Below are positions 50,810-62,990 of a stretch of 64,000 nucleotides of DNA, piece by piece. The DNA is from Bombus terrestris. Taxonomy: Eukaryota; Arthropoda; Insecta; Hymenoptera; Apidae. The DNA is taken from the NCBI RefSeq assembly GCF_910591885.1, contig NC_063275.1, forward strand, positions 11,892,501-11,956,500. The letters are read 5' to 3'. Under the pieces are notes generated by a model. The model searched no databases and was not told where the DNA came from. It was given only the letters and a program-made list of their open reading frames with translations. The stretch's first letter is position 1. Each line of letters starts with the position of its first letter. Both the position numbers and the translations under genes were made by a program.

Positions 50810-53800
50810 TCAGTAGTTCGCTAATCTACTAAAATGAATATTGAGTTCTTGGAGCTGACGTAGACCTCTATCCAATACGTCCTCCTTTCGTTTCACGCAA
50901 CAATATACATCAAGAGGCTCTATTTTAACATCGTTTAACTTCAGTGCTATTAATGCATTCTCAGGAAGAAACGTTATCAATGTCTGATATAAATCTATTA
51001 GTGTTCGATAATCCGTACAAGAATTTTTGACTTGTTCTACTACACTGCAATAAAATATGATTGTTACTATGTACACATATAAAAGAGTGGTTAAATAATT
51101 TAATAATAAACAACTTACGCGCTTAGATTGCATTCTAATTTATTTACATTCGCTGCAATTTCTGGTACTGTTTTTTTTATAAATTCTACAGATGGAGCTG
51201 GATTAGAAACATTGTACTGCAAAGTGCAGGGCATTCCTATTGTTTTGGCCGTTATACCACTGTACATATAAATGAATAAATATCAATAATACATCATAAA
51301 CAAATATAATTAGGAAACTTACGCCATATCTCGAGCGTAAACATATGCTGCTTCAAAATACTGAAAAGCTTTCTGTGCTCTTTGTTCTTGTTTCTCGACA
51401 TCATTTTCAACTCCGATTACATTATACAGTTTGTGATTATTTATTTGAGATTCATATTCACGACATTTGCCTTTTAACTCCTAAAAAAAACGATACCGTT
51501 AGGAAAATGCATATTATTTCAGGATACTTTAAAATGATATTAATAGAAGAAATTGTGAGAATAATTACATCAATTTTTTTAGATATTCGTAACATTAAAA
51601 CTGAATGTTTATCTATATTAACCATTTGTACCAGATCATTAAATTTGTCCAAGATATAACTATTTTCCTTTAAAGTCTTTGGGCCTTAAAGAGAAAAATG
51701 TTTAAACATTAATAAAAATCTTTGAAACGATGATCTTTTTTAAAATATAGAAACAAAATTACCAGATATATCTTTAAATATCTGTAATAATTCTTTTAAA
51801 GTATATTCTGCTGCTCTTCGAAATGATTCACTTGTAGCAGCTATCCAATGTTTTACAGCACATTGTAAAACAGTCAAAGTTGTCCAAGGTGGTTTTATAA
51901 TAACATATTTTTCCCAAGATGATCCATATAAAGCATACATTTCTTTACTGACTATCTGTAAAAAAATTACTATTAATTTATATATATATATTTTTTTTTC
52001 TTATATTACCTAATTATAACATATATCATCTTTATGCTTACTACTGTTAGAAAGTCTCTTATAACACTTTTTATGTCCTCGTATATTTCATCTGATAACT
52101 GCAATTCCTCACACATAATTGATGTAGAATTCAAACTGAAACTTTCTCGATTTCCATTATTAGAATTAGACAATGATTTATTTACATTGGTGGCATTAAG
52201 ATAGTCGACTTTTTCAAGGGGATCATTTCTTCCAAGTGTCACAATATCATAAATCATCGCTTTATTACAAAGATTTACGTCATAAGATAATAATACCTAA
52301 ATAATAAAGAACCAAAATATAAAGTCACATTTAAATATTTTGATAAAAGTACGTTATATTATAACTTACCACGGATTTCCCTAAATCACGAATTTGTAAA
52401 CAAGTCTGTAGAATTTCATCGTCTGGACAGTCGATAGAAAATCTTTCTTTATTTTTAGCAACATCTTCTGGTGTTTGACCAATTACGTGAGATTGTTTAG
52501 AAGAGAAAAGTTTATTAATGTAATTTATAGCTTTCCTTGCATTCAAACATAACGATATTGGTCTTGATTTACCATTATCGTCTTTAATGTAATCAAGCTC
52601 CTATAATAGATTATTTATGAAAGCTACAAATGTTAGGATATAGCAAAATAAATAAAAAAATATGGAATCTTACACGTATAACAGTCCATGGTATTGTAAT
52701 TATTGAATGATCGTAAGTTTTAAAAATAGCTTCCCTTGCCAGTTCAACAGCATCAATATTTGACAGAAAAACATTTGTATCAACAACAATATACAAATGC
52801 CTTTTTGCTTGTTGTTCTGATAATAAGGGATATTTCGAAGTATTACTAGGGATATTGCAGGTTGTATTTACATTGTTTTCTGTACAAAGTTGGGTTCTAA
52901 CAGCTTGAACCTAAATAATGTAAATATAAGTCATACTTTAACATTTGTATATCTATTATTCATTATAATAATCTATATATGACAACTGAATAAAATTTAT
53001 AAAAGTACTTGACATTACTTCAAACATAATTTTTTCATCTTCCAATGGTTCCCAGTCCATTTCCTCACAAAAAGCATCTTCATAGGCTGACTTTGCTAAA
53101 TCATCTGAAGTTGTTATTGAATTTTTAGATGCATTTGCTGTTTCTTTTATTTTGGGAGGACTTAAATTTGTATTAGTGGCAATCTTATTATTCGAACATC
53201 TCTCCCTCAAGCGTTCCAATCTAACTTCCGCGTCTTTATAAACACTTGACATGGGCATTTCTTCACAAACAGAATCTTCGTAGGTCCATTTTATTATATT
53301 ATCTACAGTTGTTATTGGATCTTTAGATGCATTTGCTGCTCCCTTTATCTCACGAGTATATATACTTTTATTATTAGCAATTTTATTATTTACATGTGTC
53401 TCCTTCAAACGTTCCAATCTAACTTGTGTATTTTTAAAAATGCATGGCATGTCTATAATTGTTCAAGAAATTAAATACTAAGAATAAACTTCAATTTATG
53501 ATATCAAAAACATTGTTACAACACTTACCAAATTTCTTTGCAGAAGTAGAACTTGTAGGACTATTATAACTCAGATTATCATCACACTGCTGTGATGATA
53601 GGCTTGTTTTCAATCTTTCCATACGTTCTTTTCCTAAATTTTTTTTCATAGACTTTCGACCTTGCACTTTTGGAATATCTTCACCTGAATTGCCGCTTTT
53701 TCTTTTGCCTACCAATATTTTTTTTTATTACTATGGCTATGTAATATACGATTTACATTAATATTTTTTGACTTTAACTTTTTAACTATGTACATAAAAA

Positions 53801-54831
53801 GATTATAGAAAATAACATAGTATAACTTCTTCTTCCGTATACTAACCAACTTTTGGGCCTTTTTGTACTTCTCTCTGGCTTCTGCTATCTGAGGGAGATG
53901 AAACCTCTGAAACACTTTTTTGCTTAGATACATTTTGATTTCTTAACCGTGTCTTAATTGGATTTTCTCCTTTATCTATCACATTGCTTCTGTCTTCCTC
54001 TGTCTTTTTGTTAGGACTACTTTTTGATGTCCTTCCCTGCCTTTTTTCTAAAAGTATTTGCATTTGTGGTGTATAAGATTCTTTTGAGTATGTATAAACA
54101 TCAGTTTTTTGTGACAGTGGACTAATTTTACTAAGCCTTGAGGGTGATGATTTTGAAACATCTTTAGTTGATTTGGAACTCTGAGGACTTCTAGGAATAA
54201 TTTTTTCTTTCTTTTTTAACATTTTCTGACGAATTTCTTTCATTTGAGGTGTTTCATTTCCTTCATTAGCTTTAGTTTGCGTTTGCCTATGGAAACGTTT
54301 AGCAGTAAGTATATTTCTTCTTGTGATCTCTTTTTCAGATGCACTCCCTTCAGATGAATTTCTTTCAGAAACAGTAAACTGCGCTCCATTATCTTCATCA
54401 TTTTGTAAGTTCATCTTTCGTGAGTGTTTACGTTTTTTAGCAGATCGACCTAATTTCTTTTCAACCTAAACAAATAATTTTTTACATTATAATTATAACA
54501 GAGATTATGAATTATAATTAAATTATGTATGACAAGTATTACTAGCTAAAAATGTGCGAAAATATATAATAAAGATAACTTACTATAATCTACAGGTTAG
54601 AACAGGCAGTACAATTTTAAAAAATCTAACAAAATATCATCCACTTCCTATTACCATTAGTATTAATTAAAAATAAAAGGAAATGAAATATCAAATTACT
54701 TGTTCTGTCTGATCTTCTGTCGGGATATCCCAAAATGATTGCTTTGTTTTTTCATTAAAATAATATATTTTATGCGGATATCTCTTTGAATTCCGTATAC
54801 TCCAATTTTCCGGTAACTTATGTTTCATCAT
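50810..54831 (-). CDS. SWT1: transcriptional protein SWT1 (PIN-domain RNA endonuclease)
   Basis: Homologue of SWT1, a nuclear endoribonuclease linked to mRNP quality control at the nuclear pore. Twelve exons give 976 aa: 54,831-54,700; 54,465-53,847; 53,708-53,529; 53,452-53,019; 52,910-52,674; 52,600-52,370; 52,296-52,042; 51,955-51,763; 51,684-51,569; 51,480-51,323; 51,259-51,119; 51,044-50,810. Exon 1 encodes a WW-like domain (LPENW, then YYFNEKTKQSFWDIP). A basic, Ser-rich disordered region follows, then a tandem repeat of about 65 residues in exon 4. The PIN domain starts at YIVVDTNVFLSN (exon 5). Its likely acidic residues are in VVDTN, RELD, CPDDEIL and LSYDVN. The C-terminal helical part includes the conserved KPPWT segment. 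It is divergent from nbr and convergent with PHYHD1. Confidence 0.94.
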
Positions 54832-55396
54832 ATTTGAAATAGTCGAAAACTATGTAAACACTACTTTCGCGAAAAATTAAGTCGTCATTAGAGGGCACAA
54901 ATTTTTTGTTACGTTTCATTACATTCTCACTTATAAGCTTCAATGATATCATATGCCAATAGGCGGTGACTGATCATAAACAAAATACAGATGATGTCAA
55001 TCATGTGTTCCAAAATGATGAACTTTAGAATTATAATAGTCTTAATAATGAGAATATTTGCAAACTGTTCTCTTTTTCATATTTTATTTATAATTCGATA
55101 CATACATACACTCTATTTAAAATTTGGAAAAAATTATGAAAAAATAGTAAATAAAGTAATTACAGAAATTGGGCCGTGTAGGGAATTTTAATGTTATCGT
55201 TTTACTTCGTGTATATAACAATCTAACTATCGAAAACTTGAGAAATGTGTCTTTCCCGTCGACGTCTATATGAAACATTGACATAACGTGTCGATACAAT
55301 TATATTTTTACCAAGTTTTGTGCTAAACTGAAAGAATACAGGCCACAAAATACTTTAGTTTTATTACCTTTTTCGATATATTGTTAGTATATAACA
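54832..55396. promoter_or_regulatory. shared divergent promoter region of SWT1 and nbr
   Basis: These 565 bp separate the two start codons. A perfect palindrome TTTCGCGAAA lies at 54,865-54,874, about 35 nt upstream of the SWT1 start codon, and matches an E2F-type site. A CCAAT box lies at 54,956-54,960. There is no clear TATA box on either side. A short ORF at 54,991-55,191 has no features of a gene. Confidence 0.5.
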
Positions 55397-58300
55397 ATGC
55401 AAGCAATGTCAGACTCAATTTCAGAATCTAAAAGTAATGATGATTTATTATCAGCGATAGAATTTTTGTCCGCAAAAAATGAAAAAGATCTAACATTCTT
55501 TTCAAATGTGGACAAAGCTACAAAAGAATGGCTAAAATCTTTAGAATCTATATGGCAATTATGTAAGTGACAATTATATACTGTAACAATAAAATTTATT
55601 AATAATTATTAATTTATGTTACATATTTTTACAGGGAAAAAGAGTGATGTTATAAGCAAAACATTAATAGAATATTTTGACAGCGCACCTGATCCATATT
55701 TAAGCACAATACGATTATTAGTGAACATTTCAGATTTTAAACATATAAAAAAGAATTCATCATTAGCATTTACAGGTTTACTTTATACATATAATATAAA
55801 TGAAATGACATTACTAAGTTATATTTATTATGTGCAAGTATATAGGGAAATAGTATTAAAATTGAGTACATAGTTTTTATACATAGTTTTATAGATACTG
55901 TTGTACAGATTACTATAAAAATTCTGTGATGTTAAAGATAAATTAATATCTCTTTATGGGTTACAGTCATAGAAGAATTTGCAAACTGGTTGAAATTGGA
56001 GATACCAATACGTAAACTGTTCCTAGATGTAGAAATAAAATTAGCAACATTTCAATTAATTATTAAACAAAAAAATATGGAATTCATTAAAATAGTTGCT
56101 GCTACATATGAATTCATAGAACACAAGGAGGAATTTCTTCCTATATTAAAGGTATCATTTAGACTACAATATTTAACTTTCCAATTATTATATAACATAT
56201 TATTTAATTAAAAAATTGTATATTCTTGCAGGAAGTCATTAAGGAAAAGAAATACAAAGAAGCAGCACAATATGCAGTTGTATTGCAATTACAAGATTAT
56301 TTTGCCAATCCAGAAACGTTACTATTACCACTTATTCTGCAGAATAAATTAATAGTTGTAGAAGATTTTTTAGCAAATTATCCTCATTTGCAGAAGGTTC
56401 TAGTCTTGTATTTGGATAATTTAATTGGACCTGAGAATAACATGACTGTCATGTTAAATGATATAATTATGTAAGTTTCAATAATGAACTAATAAAAGTA
56501 GTTTTAAGCATAATAATATCTTTAATATATTATAGAAAACATAATATACCAGACGTAAAGATGGCAACAATAAATATAAAACCTATGACTAAATTAATAG
56601 CACGTTTTATCAAATTATATAATCTTCCACCAGAACTTTGTTCTAATTTAAATAAAAAAAGATGCGTAGGTGGTTTACAGTTCCTAATGTATAAACGTTA
56701 TGTGGAATCTAGTTTAAGTATGTTAATTTTTTACATAATATAAATCACGGAATTGTGTGAATAAAAGATTAACTGTTTTTAAATCAAGGTACTGCCAGCT
56801 GGAGGGAAATGGTACAAGATGCAGTAGGAAATGATCATACATTACAACTTGTTACAATAAAGATGATAATGAATGCCAAAGATGCAGCTGAAGCTATATA
56901 TTGGACTAAAAAATTTAATATACCTAGAGAAAAGTGGCCATTGGCACTTACATATGAAGAGGAACAAAATGAATGTGACAGCAGTAATAACTCTTCTTTA
57001 ATATCACATGTTGTTTCAATTATTTATAATATTTCATTATGTAGGTATAAATGAAGGAGCTTCAACTAGCAAGATGAATGATTTGAACATTGACAATGAT
57101 CCTATGAATTATCATGAATTGAAATTATCAAGAGATTCTATTAAAGTAGTAAATGATCTTTGTAGTTTTGCAGAATTTCTTGATAATGGATTAAAAGATG
57201 TCTCTATTGTTGGTATTGATTTAGAATGGAAACCATGCTTTGGTAATATTTGAAGTTAATGGTTTAATTTCTTTCACTAGAATGTAATAAAAAATAATTA
57301 CAAAATTTATTGTAATTATTAGGTACGAAACAAACAGGATTAGCTTTAATACAAATAGCTACCAAAGCTAATGTATACATCTTAGATGTAACCACAATAG
57401 GAAATAAGTTAACAGAGTTATGGATTAAATTATCCAAAGCTCTATTTGAAAACAGAAACATTTTAAAGCTTGGTAAGCTTCTTCTAGTTAACAAATGTCT
57501 GTTCTAATTATTATTTCTATTCATGTATATTTTCATGAATTTATGATATAGGATTTGGAATAGCACAAGATGTAACAGTTATACGCAATAGTTTGTCTGC
57601 ATTTTCAAAAATAAAAATATCTGGACAAGGTTATTTAGATATTGTACACTTATGGAAAAAGTTAGTGGAAGATTATAAATTTGTTTTTCCACATGAAAGT
57701 GATGAACAATTTACCAAAAAAAATTTGAGTAAACTTGTAGAACTTTGTCTTGGACAGAAACTAAATAAATCTGATCAGTTTTCTAATTGGGAACAGAGAC
57801 CTCTAAGAGAAAGCCAAATAATATATGCTGGTTTGTAATTTTTTTTGCTGTTGTTTTTATTATAATATAATATATTGGGTTGGCAATTAAGTGATTGTGG
57901 ATTTTGTCAATACCACCTAATGACAAAATCCGCAATTACTTAGTTGTCAACCCAATATATTCTCTTTATTATAATATAATATATATTTACATACAAGAAT
58001 CAAATATAATAATTATATATCATAATATTACAGCATTAGATGCATACTGTTTGTTAGAAATATATGCAACATTAGAAATTCAATGTGAACATTTGGACAT
58101 ACCGTTTTATGATGTGTGTTTGGAAGTGCAACATACACCACATCAATTGCCAGAACGAAATATGAGGAAACCTACACAAAAGGTAGTTCCATAATTTACT
58201 GTATTTCTAATAAAGTAGAACTTCTGTAAAATAAATAATTCGTGTATTCTCCATAGTACTTTATAAACATTTTATTATAGTCCTACTCCTTCCATAATAA

Positions 58301-59381
58301 AGAATTCAGTTATGATAAACAAAATTTTCAAAGAGATTCACCGCAAGGAAGATTGAGGAATAATTTCTGGAAATCAAATAATCAAGATCATTATCCTTTT
58401 CACAAAGCAATACAATCACCACGAAGAACGGGGCCCATGAATTTAAACAGACAACATTACAAACAAGTAGTTAAACGTGAATCTATACCAGTGCATCAAT
58501 GGCGTGTAGTTTGTGATTCAATGTTAGGTGGGCTAACAAGTAAATTACGAATGTGTGGATGCGATTGCGTTCATCTTGCATTTGATCAAAGAGGAGAACG
58601 ATCTGTTCAAGTAGCGCTTTATGAAAAAAGGGTGCTTCTGACGCGTAATAAAGAATATTTAAGAGTAGGTCTTAATTAATAATCTCGGACATCTAAATAA
58701 TATTGTTCATTCTTAATTATTTTAATTACATTATACAGTTTTCACAGTATATACCATCTGAGGATTGTTATTTTGTAATGGCAGCTAATCCTGATGCTCA
58801 GCTAAGAGAGGTATTAAAGTACTTTAAAATTATAGTTACACGTAGAGACATATTTAGTCGATGCCAAGATTGTAACAGTGATGAATTTGTGAAAGTTTCA
58901 AAGCAATTAATGGATAAACTTTTAAAAAGGTTCATTACACATTTTCTCTTCTTAAAACTATGCATTAAATATTGGTAATGACGTTAACAGGATTTTATCT
59001 TCTTTTAGTTATGTTAAAATAACACGTAAAAATAATTATAGAATTGATACAAATCCATCAGATCATGTAAGCAATACATATCATTCAGCTGTAGCAACAA
59101 ACTCAAGCAGTAACGATTTACAATACGATACTTTTATGAACAATCAGTTGGAACGCGAGGATCGTACATGGATACTTAGCACGAATTCTATGGATGTTGA
59201 TACATGTTCAACGAAATACCAAGCAAGAATACAAATTGACAAAATACCAATGAAGGTGTTACAGGATATAGAAGTTTTTTACATTTGTGAACAATGTGGA
59301 AAGATATATTGGAATGGTACACATTTAGATCGTGCGCTCAATGGTGCTATTAGGGATCTCATTGTTCCATCTGAGTTTTAA
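55397..59381 (+). CDS. nbr: Nibbler / exonuclease mut-7 homologue (EXD3 family)
   Basis: 3'-5' exoribonuclease of the Nibbler/MUT-7/EXD3 family; the Drosophila member trims miRNA and piRNA 3' ends. Thirteen exons give 973 aa: 55,397-55,562; 55,635-55,865; 55,967-56,151; 56,232-56,470; 56,536-56,717; 56,789-56,983; 57,045-57,242; 57,323-57,472; 57,552-57,830; 58,034-58,182; 58,281-58,664; 58,739-58,929; 59,009-59,381. Residues 1 to about 400 form a helical N-terminal region. The exonuclease has all DEDDy residues: Asp458 and Glu460 (GIDLEW), Asp522 (GIAQD), and Tyr607 with Asp611 (YAALD). A Mut7-C domain starts near 735 (CDSMLGGLTSKLRMCGCD) and contains CQDC and CEQC, a likely zinc ribbon. Introns are mostly 61-100 nt. 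Exon 2 (donor GTACAT) and exon 12 (GTTCAT) use weak donors, so those borders are the least sure. A mariner-type hairpin sits in intron 9. Confidence 0.93.
57875..57955. mobile_element. 81-bp mariner-derived mini-element (hairpin)
   Basis: Two 35-nt arms (57,875-57,909 and 57,921-57,955) are inverted copies with four mismatches, separated by an 11-nt loop. The outer ends read TTGGGTTGGCAATTAAGTGA and TTGGGTTGACAACTAAGTAA, typical mariner termini. A TA lies on each side (57,873-57,874 and 57,956-57,957), as for a TA target duplication. Only the inverted ends remain, with no transposase. It lies in nbr intron 9, so it is transcribed with that gene and would fold into a near-perfect hairpin. Confidence 0.9.
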
Positions 59382-60042
59382 TTACTATTACATGTGATAT
59401 AGTGTTTAAAGATGTTCAGACTTTGAAAGCACAAATCAAAAGTGTTTTTATTTATTTGAGTCAATAAGAATTATACTTATAATGTGGAATCACAAAAACA
59501 AAGATATGTTTAATGTACTTCATCTATTTTAAAATGTATTTTAATATTATTGAAAACATATATAACATATATATATGTTCAAACATATATATATTATCTT
59601 AACCTTTTACTTTCGTTTATTCCTATTTCGTATCGAAAAATTGGTACATTTCATATAGCCTTTGTTGAAATATCAAAAATGATATATTTTAATATAAATA
59701 TGGTTATATGTGTTGTATTGTAAAAATAACACTTCATACTTATTTCCATTAGTTATGAAAAATAATGTACTGTAAACAATGAAATAATTATCTATATATA
59801 TTCTTTTTTATTTTCGCTTTTATCCTTTATTTTTTCTATATACAGCACAAGATTTTAGATAATAAAGGAATAATTTTATATATTGAATTGATTTCGTAAA
59901 ATATTTTGTAAAAGTTTCGTCATTAAGTTGTAGTTTCTTTTATTGTTTCATTATTATACAAGTTATACAAGTAAATCGTTGTTACAGAAATTGAAGATAT
60001 ACTGTAGAGATATTTTGAAAAACGTCGTATATATTATCAACA
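59382..60042. other. convergent nbr/SPG7 3' intergenic region
   Basis: AT-rich spacer holding the nbr 3' UTR. An AATAAA on + lies at about 59,861-59,866. A short inverted AT repeat (ACATATATATATGTT type) lies at about 59,555-59,596. No further gene is seen. Confidence 0.6.
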
Positions 60043-60052
60043 TTTATTTATT
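60043..60052 (-). terminator. poly(A) signals overlapping the SPG7 stop codon
   Basis: On the - strand the end of SPG7 reads GTGGAATAAATAAATG. One AATAAA (60,052-60,047) contains the TAA stop and a second (60,048-60,043) overlaps it. If used, the 3' UTR would be only about 10-30 nt long. Another AATAAA lies further on, near 59,827. Confidence 0.5.
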
Positions 60053-62990
60053 CCACACCTGAATTATATTCCTGCAATTCTAGAATATCTTTTTTCCCAA
60101 AAAGCGGAGGTCCAATTAATGCTTCTATGTCCTTGTATGTCAAGGTTTCTTTCTTTAGAAGTTCTTCAGCCAACTATAAATTCAGGAAAGGAAATTTATT
60201 AGATATTTAAGGAGATTAACATAGTTCCATGTGCTGTAATAAAATAGTACTAGACACTTATCAAGCAGAAGGCTGTAATATTTAGTAATTATTGAAACAG
60301 TGTCTAAAAAATTATAGAAACTGCTTAGGTATATTATACATGTAGTAATCATACATACAGTTATCAATTTATCTTTATTATCTTGTAATAACTTCTCAGT
60401 TGTTTTATATGCTTCAACGATTATTCTTCGTACCTCCGCATCCATTAAACTTCCTAGCTTCTTGCTATATGGTTTTTTAGTTTTCTAGTTGATAATTTCA
60501 ATCAAAAATATAAATCAGTGGTATACTACTACCATTTGGTAAATTATAAATATATCTTACCGTGCTCGTTAACTCTTTATCAAAAGAAAGCAAACCCACA
60601 GAGGGACTCATTCCAAACTGTTGAACTTGGAGATATGCCATATCAGTTACCTTTTGTAAATCATTTTGTGCGCCAGTGGAAATTTTGTTAAACATTATAT
60701 TTTCTGCAACTCTACCGCCTAATAGTACACACATACGTTCAAAAAGGTGTTTTGAACTTAGAAGTTTTAGATTTGAATCGGAATACTGAGAAAACCCCAA
60801 TTGTTTATTTGTCCTTGGTACTATTGTTATTTTAATTAAAGGATTTGCATATTCCAACATCCATGCTGCTACTGCATGACCAGCTTCATGATAAACAATA
60901 ACTTTTTTCTCAGAGGGTGTCAATGTACTAGATTTTTTCACTGTACCACCCAATACTTTATCAACTGCATACATGAGATCAGTATTATCAATTTTAACTT
61001 TTTTTTCGTTTGCTGCGTGTAATGCAGCTTCGTTACAGACATTTGCTATCTCAGCTCCTTCAAAAATACCATTCAAAACAAGAGTATTAAAATAAAAGTA
61101 AGATTCAAATAATTTATTGAGAATTACACACATACCACTAAAACCGGGAGTAAGATGAGCTAAATATTTAGCATATTTCATTGGAGTGCCTTCCAATGAT
61201 AACGACTGAAGATGATATTCAAAAATGTCTTTTCTTTCTTCTAAAGTCGGAAGATCGATTAAAATATGTCTATCAAATCTACCACATCTCAATAAAGCTT
61301 TATCTAGAACTTCTGCTCTATTTGTCGAGGCTAAAATAATAATATCCTTTGCCTCTATCATTCCATCCATTTCTACTAAAAGTTGATTTAATGTTCTCTC
61401 GGATTCACTGTCAGCAGATCCGATATATGAGTTTTCTCGTTTCTTCCCTATTGCATCAATTTCATCTATATAGATGATACTGGGCGCTCTTCCATAACAG
61501 ATAACACAACAATAAGTTTAAATATATTAATAACTGCTTTGTTTGTCAAAATAAAAATCAGTAAAACCTTTTTTTAGCTTCTGCAAATAAATCCCTTACA
61601 CGTGCAGCACCTAGTCCCCCTATTACTTCAGTGAATTCAGATCCATTCATTGATAAGAATGGAACATTTGATTCAGTTGCAACAGCTTTAGCTAAAAGTG
61701 TTTTACCGCAACCAGGTGGTCCCAAGAGTAAAGCTCCTAAAATCAATTTCAATGAATTACAAGAAAAAATATTTCAAAAGAATTATAGATATTTGAGTTC
61801 TACAAATATAGAAAACCTTTAGGCACTTTAGCACCAAGCTTTGTATATCTTTCAGGGTTTTTAAGATAATCAACAAATTCCATAACTTCTATTTTGGCTT
61901 CTCTCAAACCAGCAACATCTTTAAAACGAACACCTTTACCAGAAAAAGGTTCCACTAACGTATATTTTGCTTTATTCATGAAGGAAAAATTGGCAAATTG
62001 CTTTTTTATCATTGGATGACGGAAGAACAAGACAAAGAACCCAAATGTCAATAATATCTTAATTATCTCTGATATAGCCATTTCTTCATTCAGGTGAACA
62101 TATCTAATTGAAATTCCATCCTCTAAAAATTATTCAATGAATTTCAGTATTAAAAAATGGTTTATAGATTTATTAAATATGTATAATAATTATACCTGAT
62201 CTAATGCCAATGCGTTTTTCTATTGCCCTAATTTTTTCTTCAACATCATCAGGAATATCATAAAAAGTAAGCTGTTTAAACAGGATTTTTCCTCTATAAG
62301 TAGCACCTGTTCTTACTATAGCTCGTACCTGATTTGGATAAATCCTAATTTCTTGAACTTGTCCTTTTAAAAGTACTTCATTTATAAAATCATTCCAGTC
62401 CATTCCTACGACCTGGCATAAAATAATAAATTTTATGAGTAAATTCTTTCAACCGGTAATTATTCATTTACAAACTTACTATTGCGTCGAAGATTCCAGA
62501 CATAATTAAGTAATATACGGAACATATGATGAATATTATAGCAAATTTCAGTAGTAGCATATTTAATTCAGATTTTTTAGGGTTTTCTTTATTAGAATTG
62601 TCAGATTCATTGGAACTGCGTTGATGATTACTAGAGCTTGTGCTGAAACTTCTTGCGTTACAGAACTTTGAAAAGTAAATTCTAAATGACTCATTTTTTG
62701 AAAACAGCAATTTCGTCCCACTTAATCCAGTGTGTTTTATTTTATACGACTAAAACAAATTTTCTAATAATCATACCAGTGTAACATTAATTCATTGAAA
62801 TAATTACCTGATGTGATAATGGAAAACATAACCTATTCCATCGGTTATTAAAACTAATATTTCTGGAGATAATGTTAAATACATTGTGTTTCTTTAAATT
62901 ATATTTGAACAAATATCCAAGAAGTTTCCGTGAAACGATGTACTGTCGTTCGGAATATATTATCGAACTCTGCATGTTTGTATCATGCAA
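60048..62990 (-). CDS. SPG7: paraplegin, mitochondrial m-AAA protease subunit
   Basis: Membrane-bound ATP-dependent zinc protease of the mitochondrial inner membrane, facing the matrix; it degrades and processes membrane proteins in the m-AAA complex with AFG3L2-type subunits. Nine exons give 748 aa (human 795): 62,990-62,808; 62,749-62,480; 62,412-62,196; 62,122-61,817; 61,736-61,568; 61,488-61,136; 61,057-60,561; 60,484-60,359; 60,173-60,048. The basic N-terminus with few acidic residues fits a mitochondrial presequence. Transmembrane helices lie at about 125-146 and 240-257, with the FtsH extracellular-type domain between them. Walker A is GPPGCGKT (331-338), Walker B IIYIDEID (386-393) and the zinc site HEAGH (556-560). 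Intron 6 is 78 nt and stop-free in frame. Exon 4 (donor GTTTTC) and exon 5 (GTTTTA) use weak donors. The first Met (62,990) was chosen; Met6 is possible. Confidence 0.95.

Noticed and set aside
54991..55191. 66-codon ORF between SWT1 and nbr
   Set aside because: Ile/Phe-rich AT-driven sequence inside a promoter region, with no supporting features.
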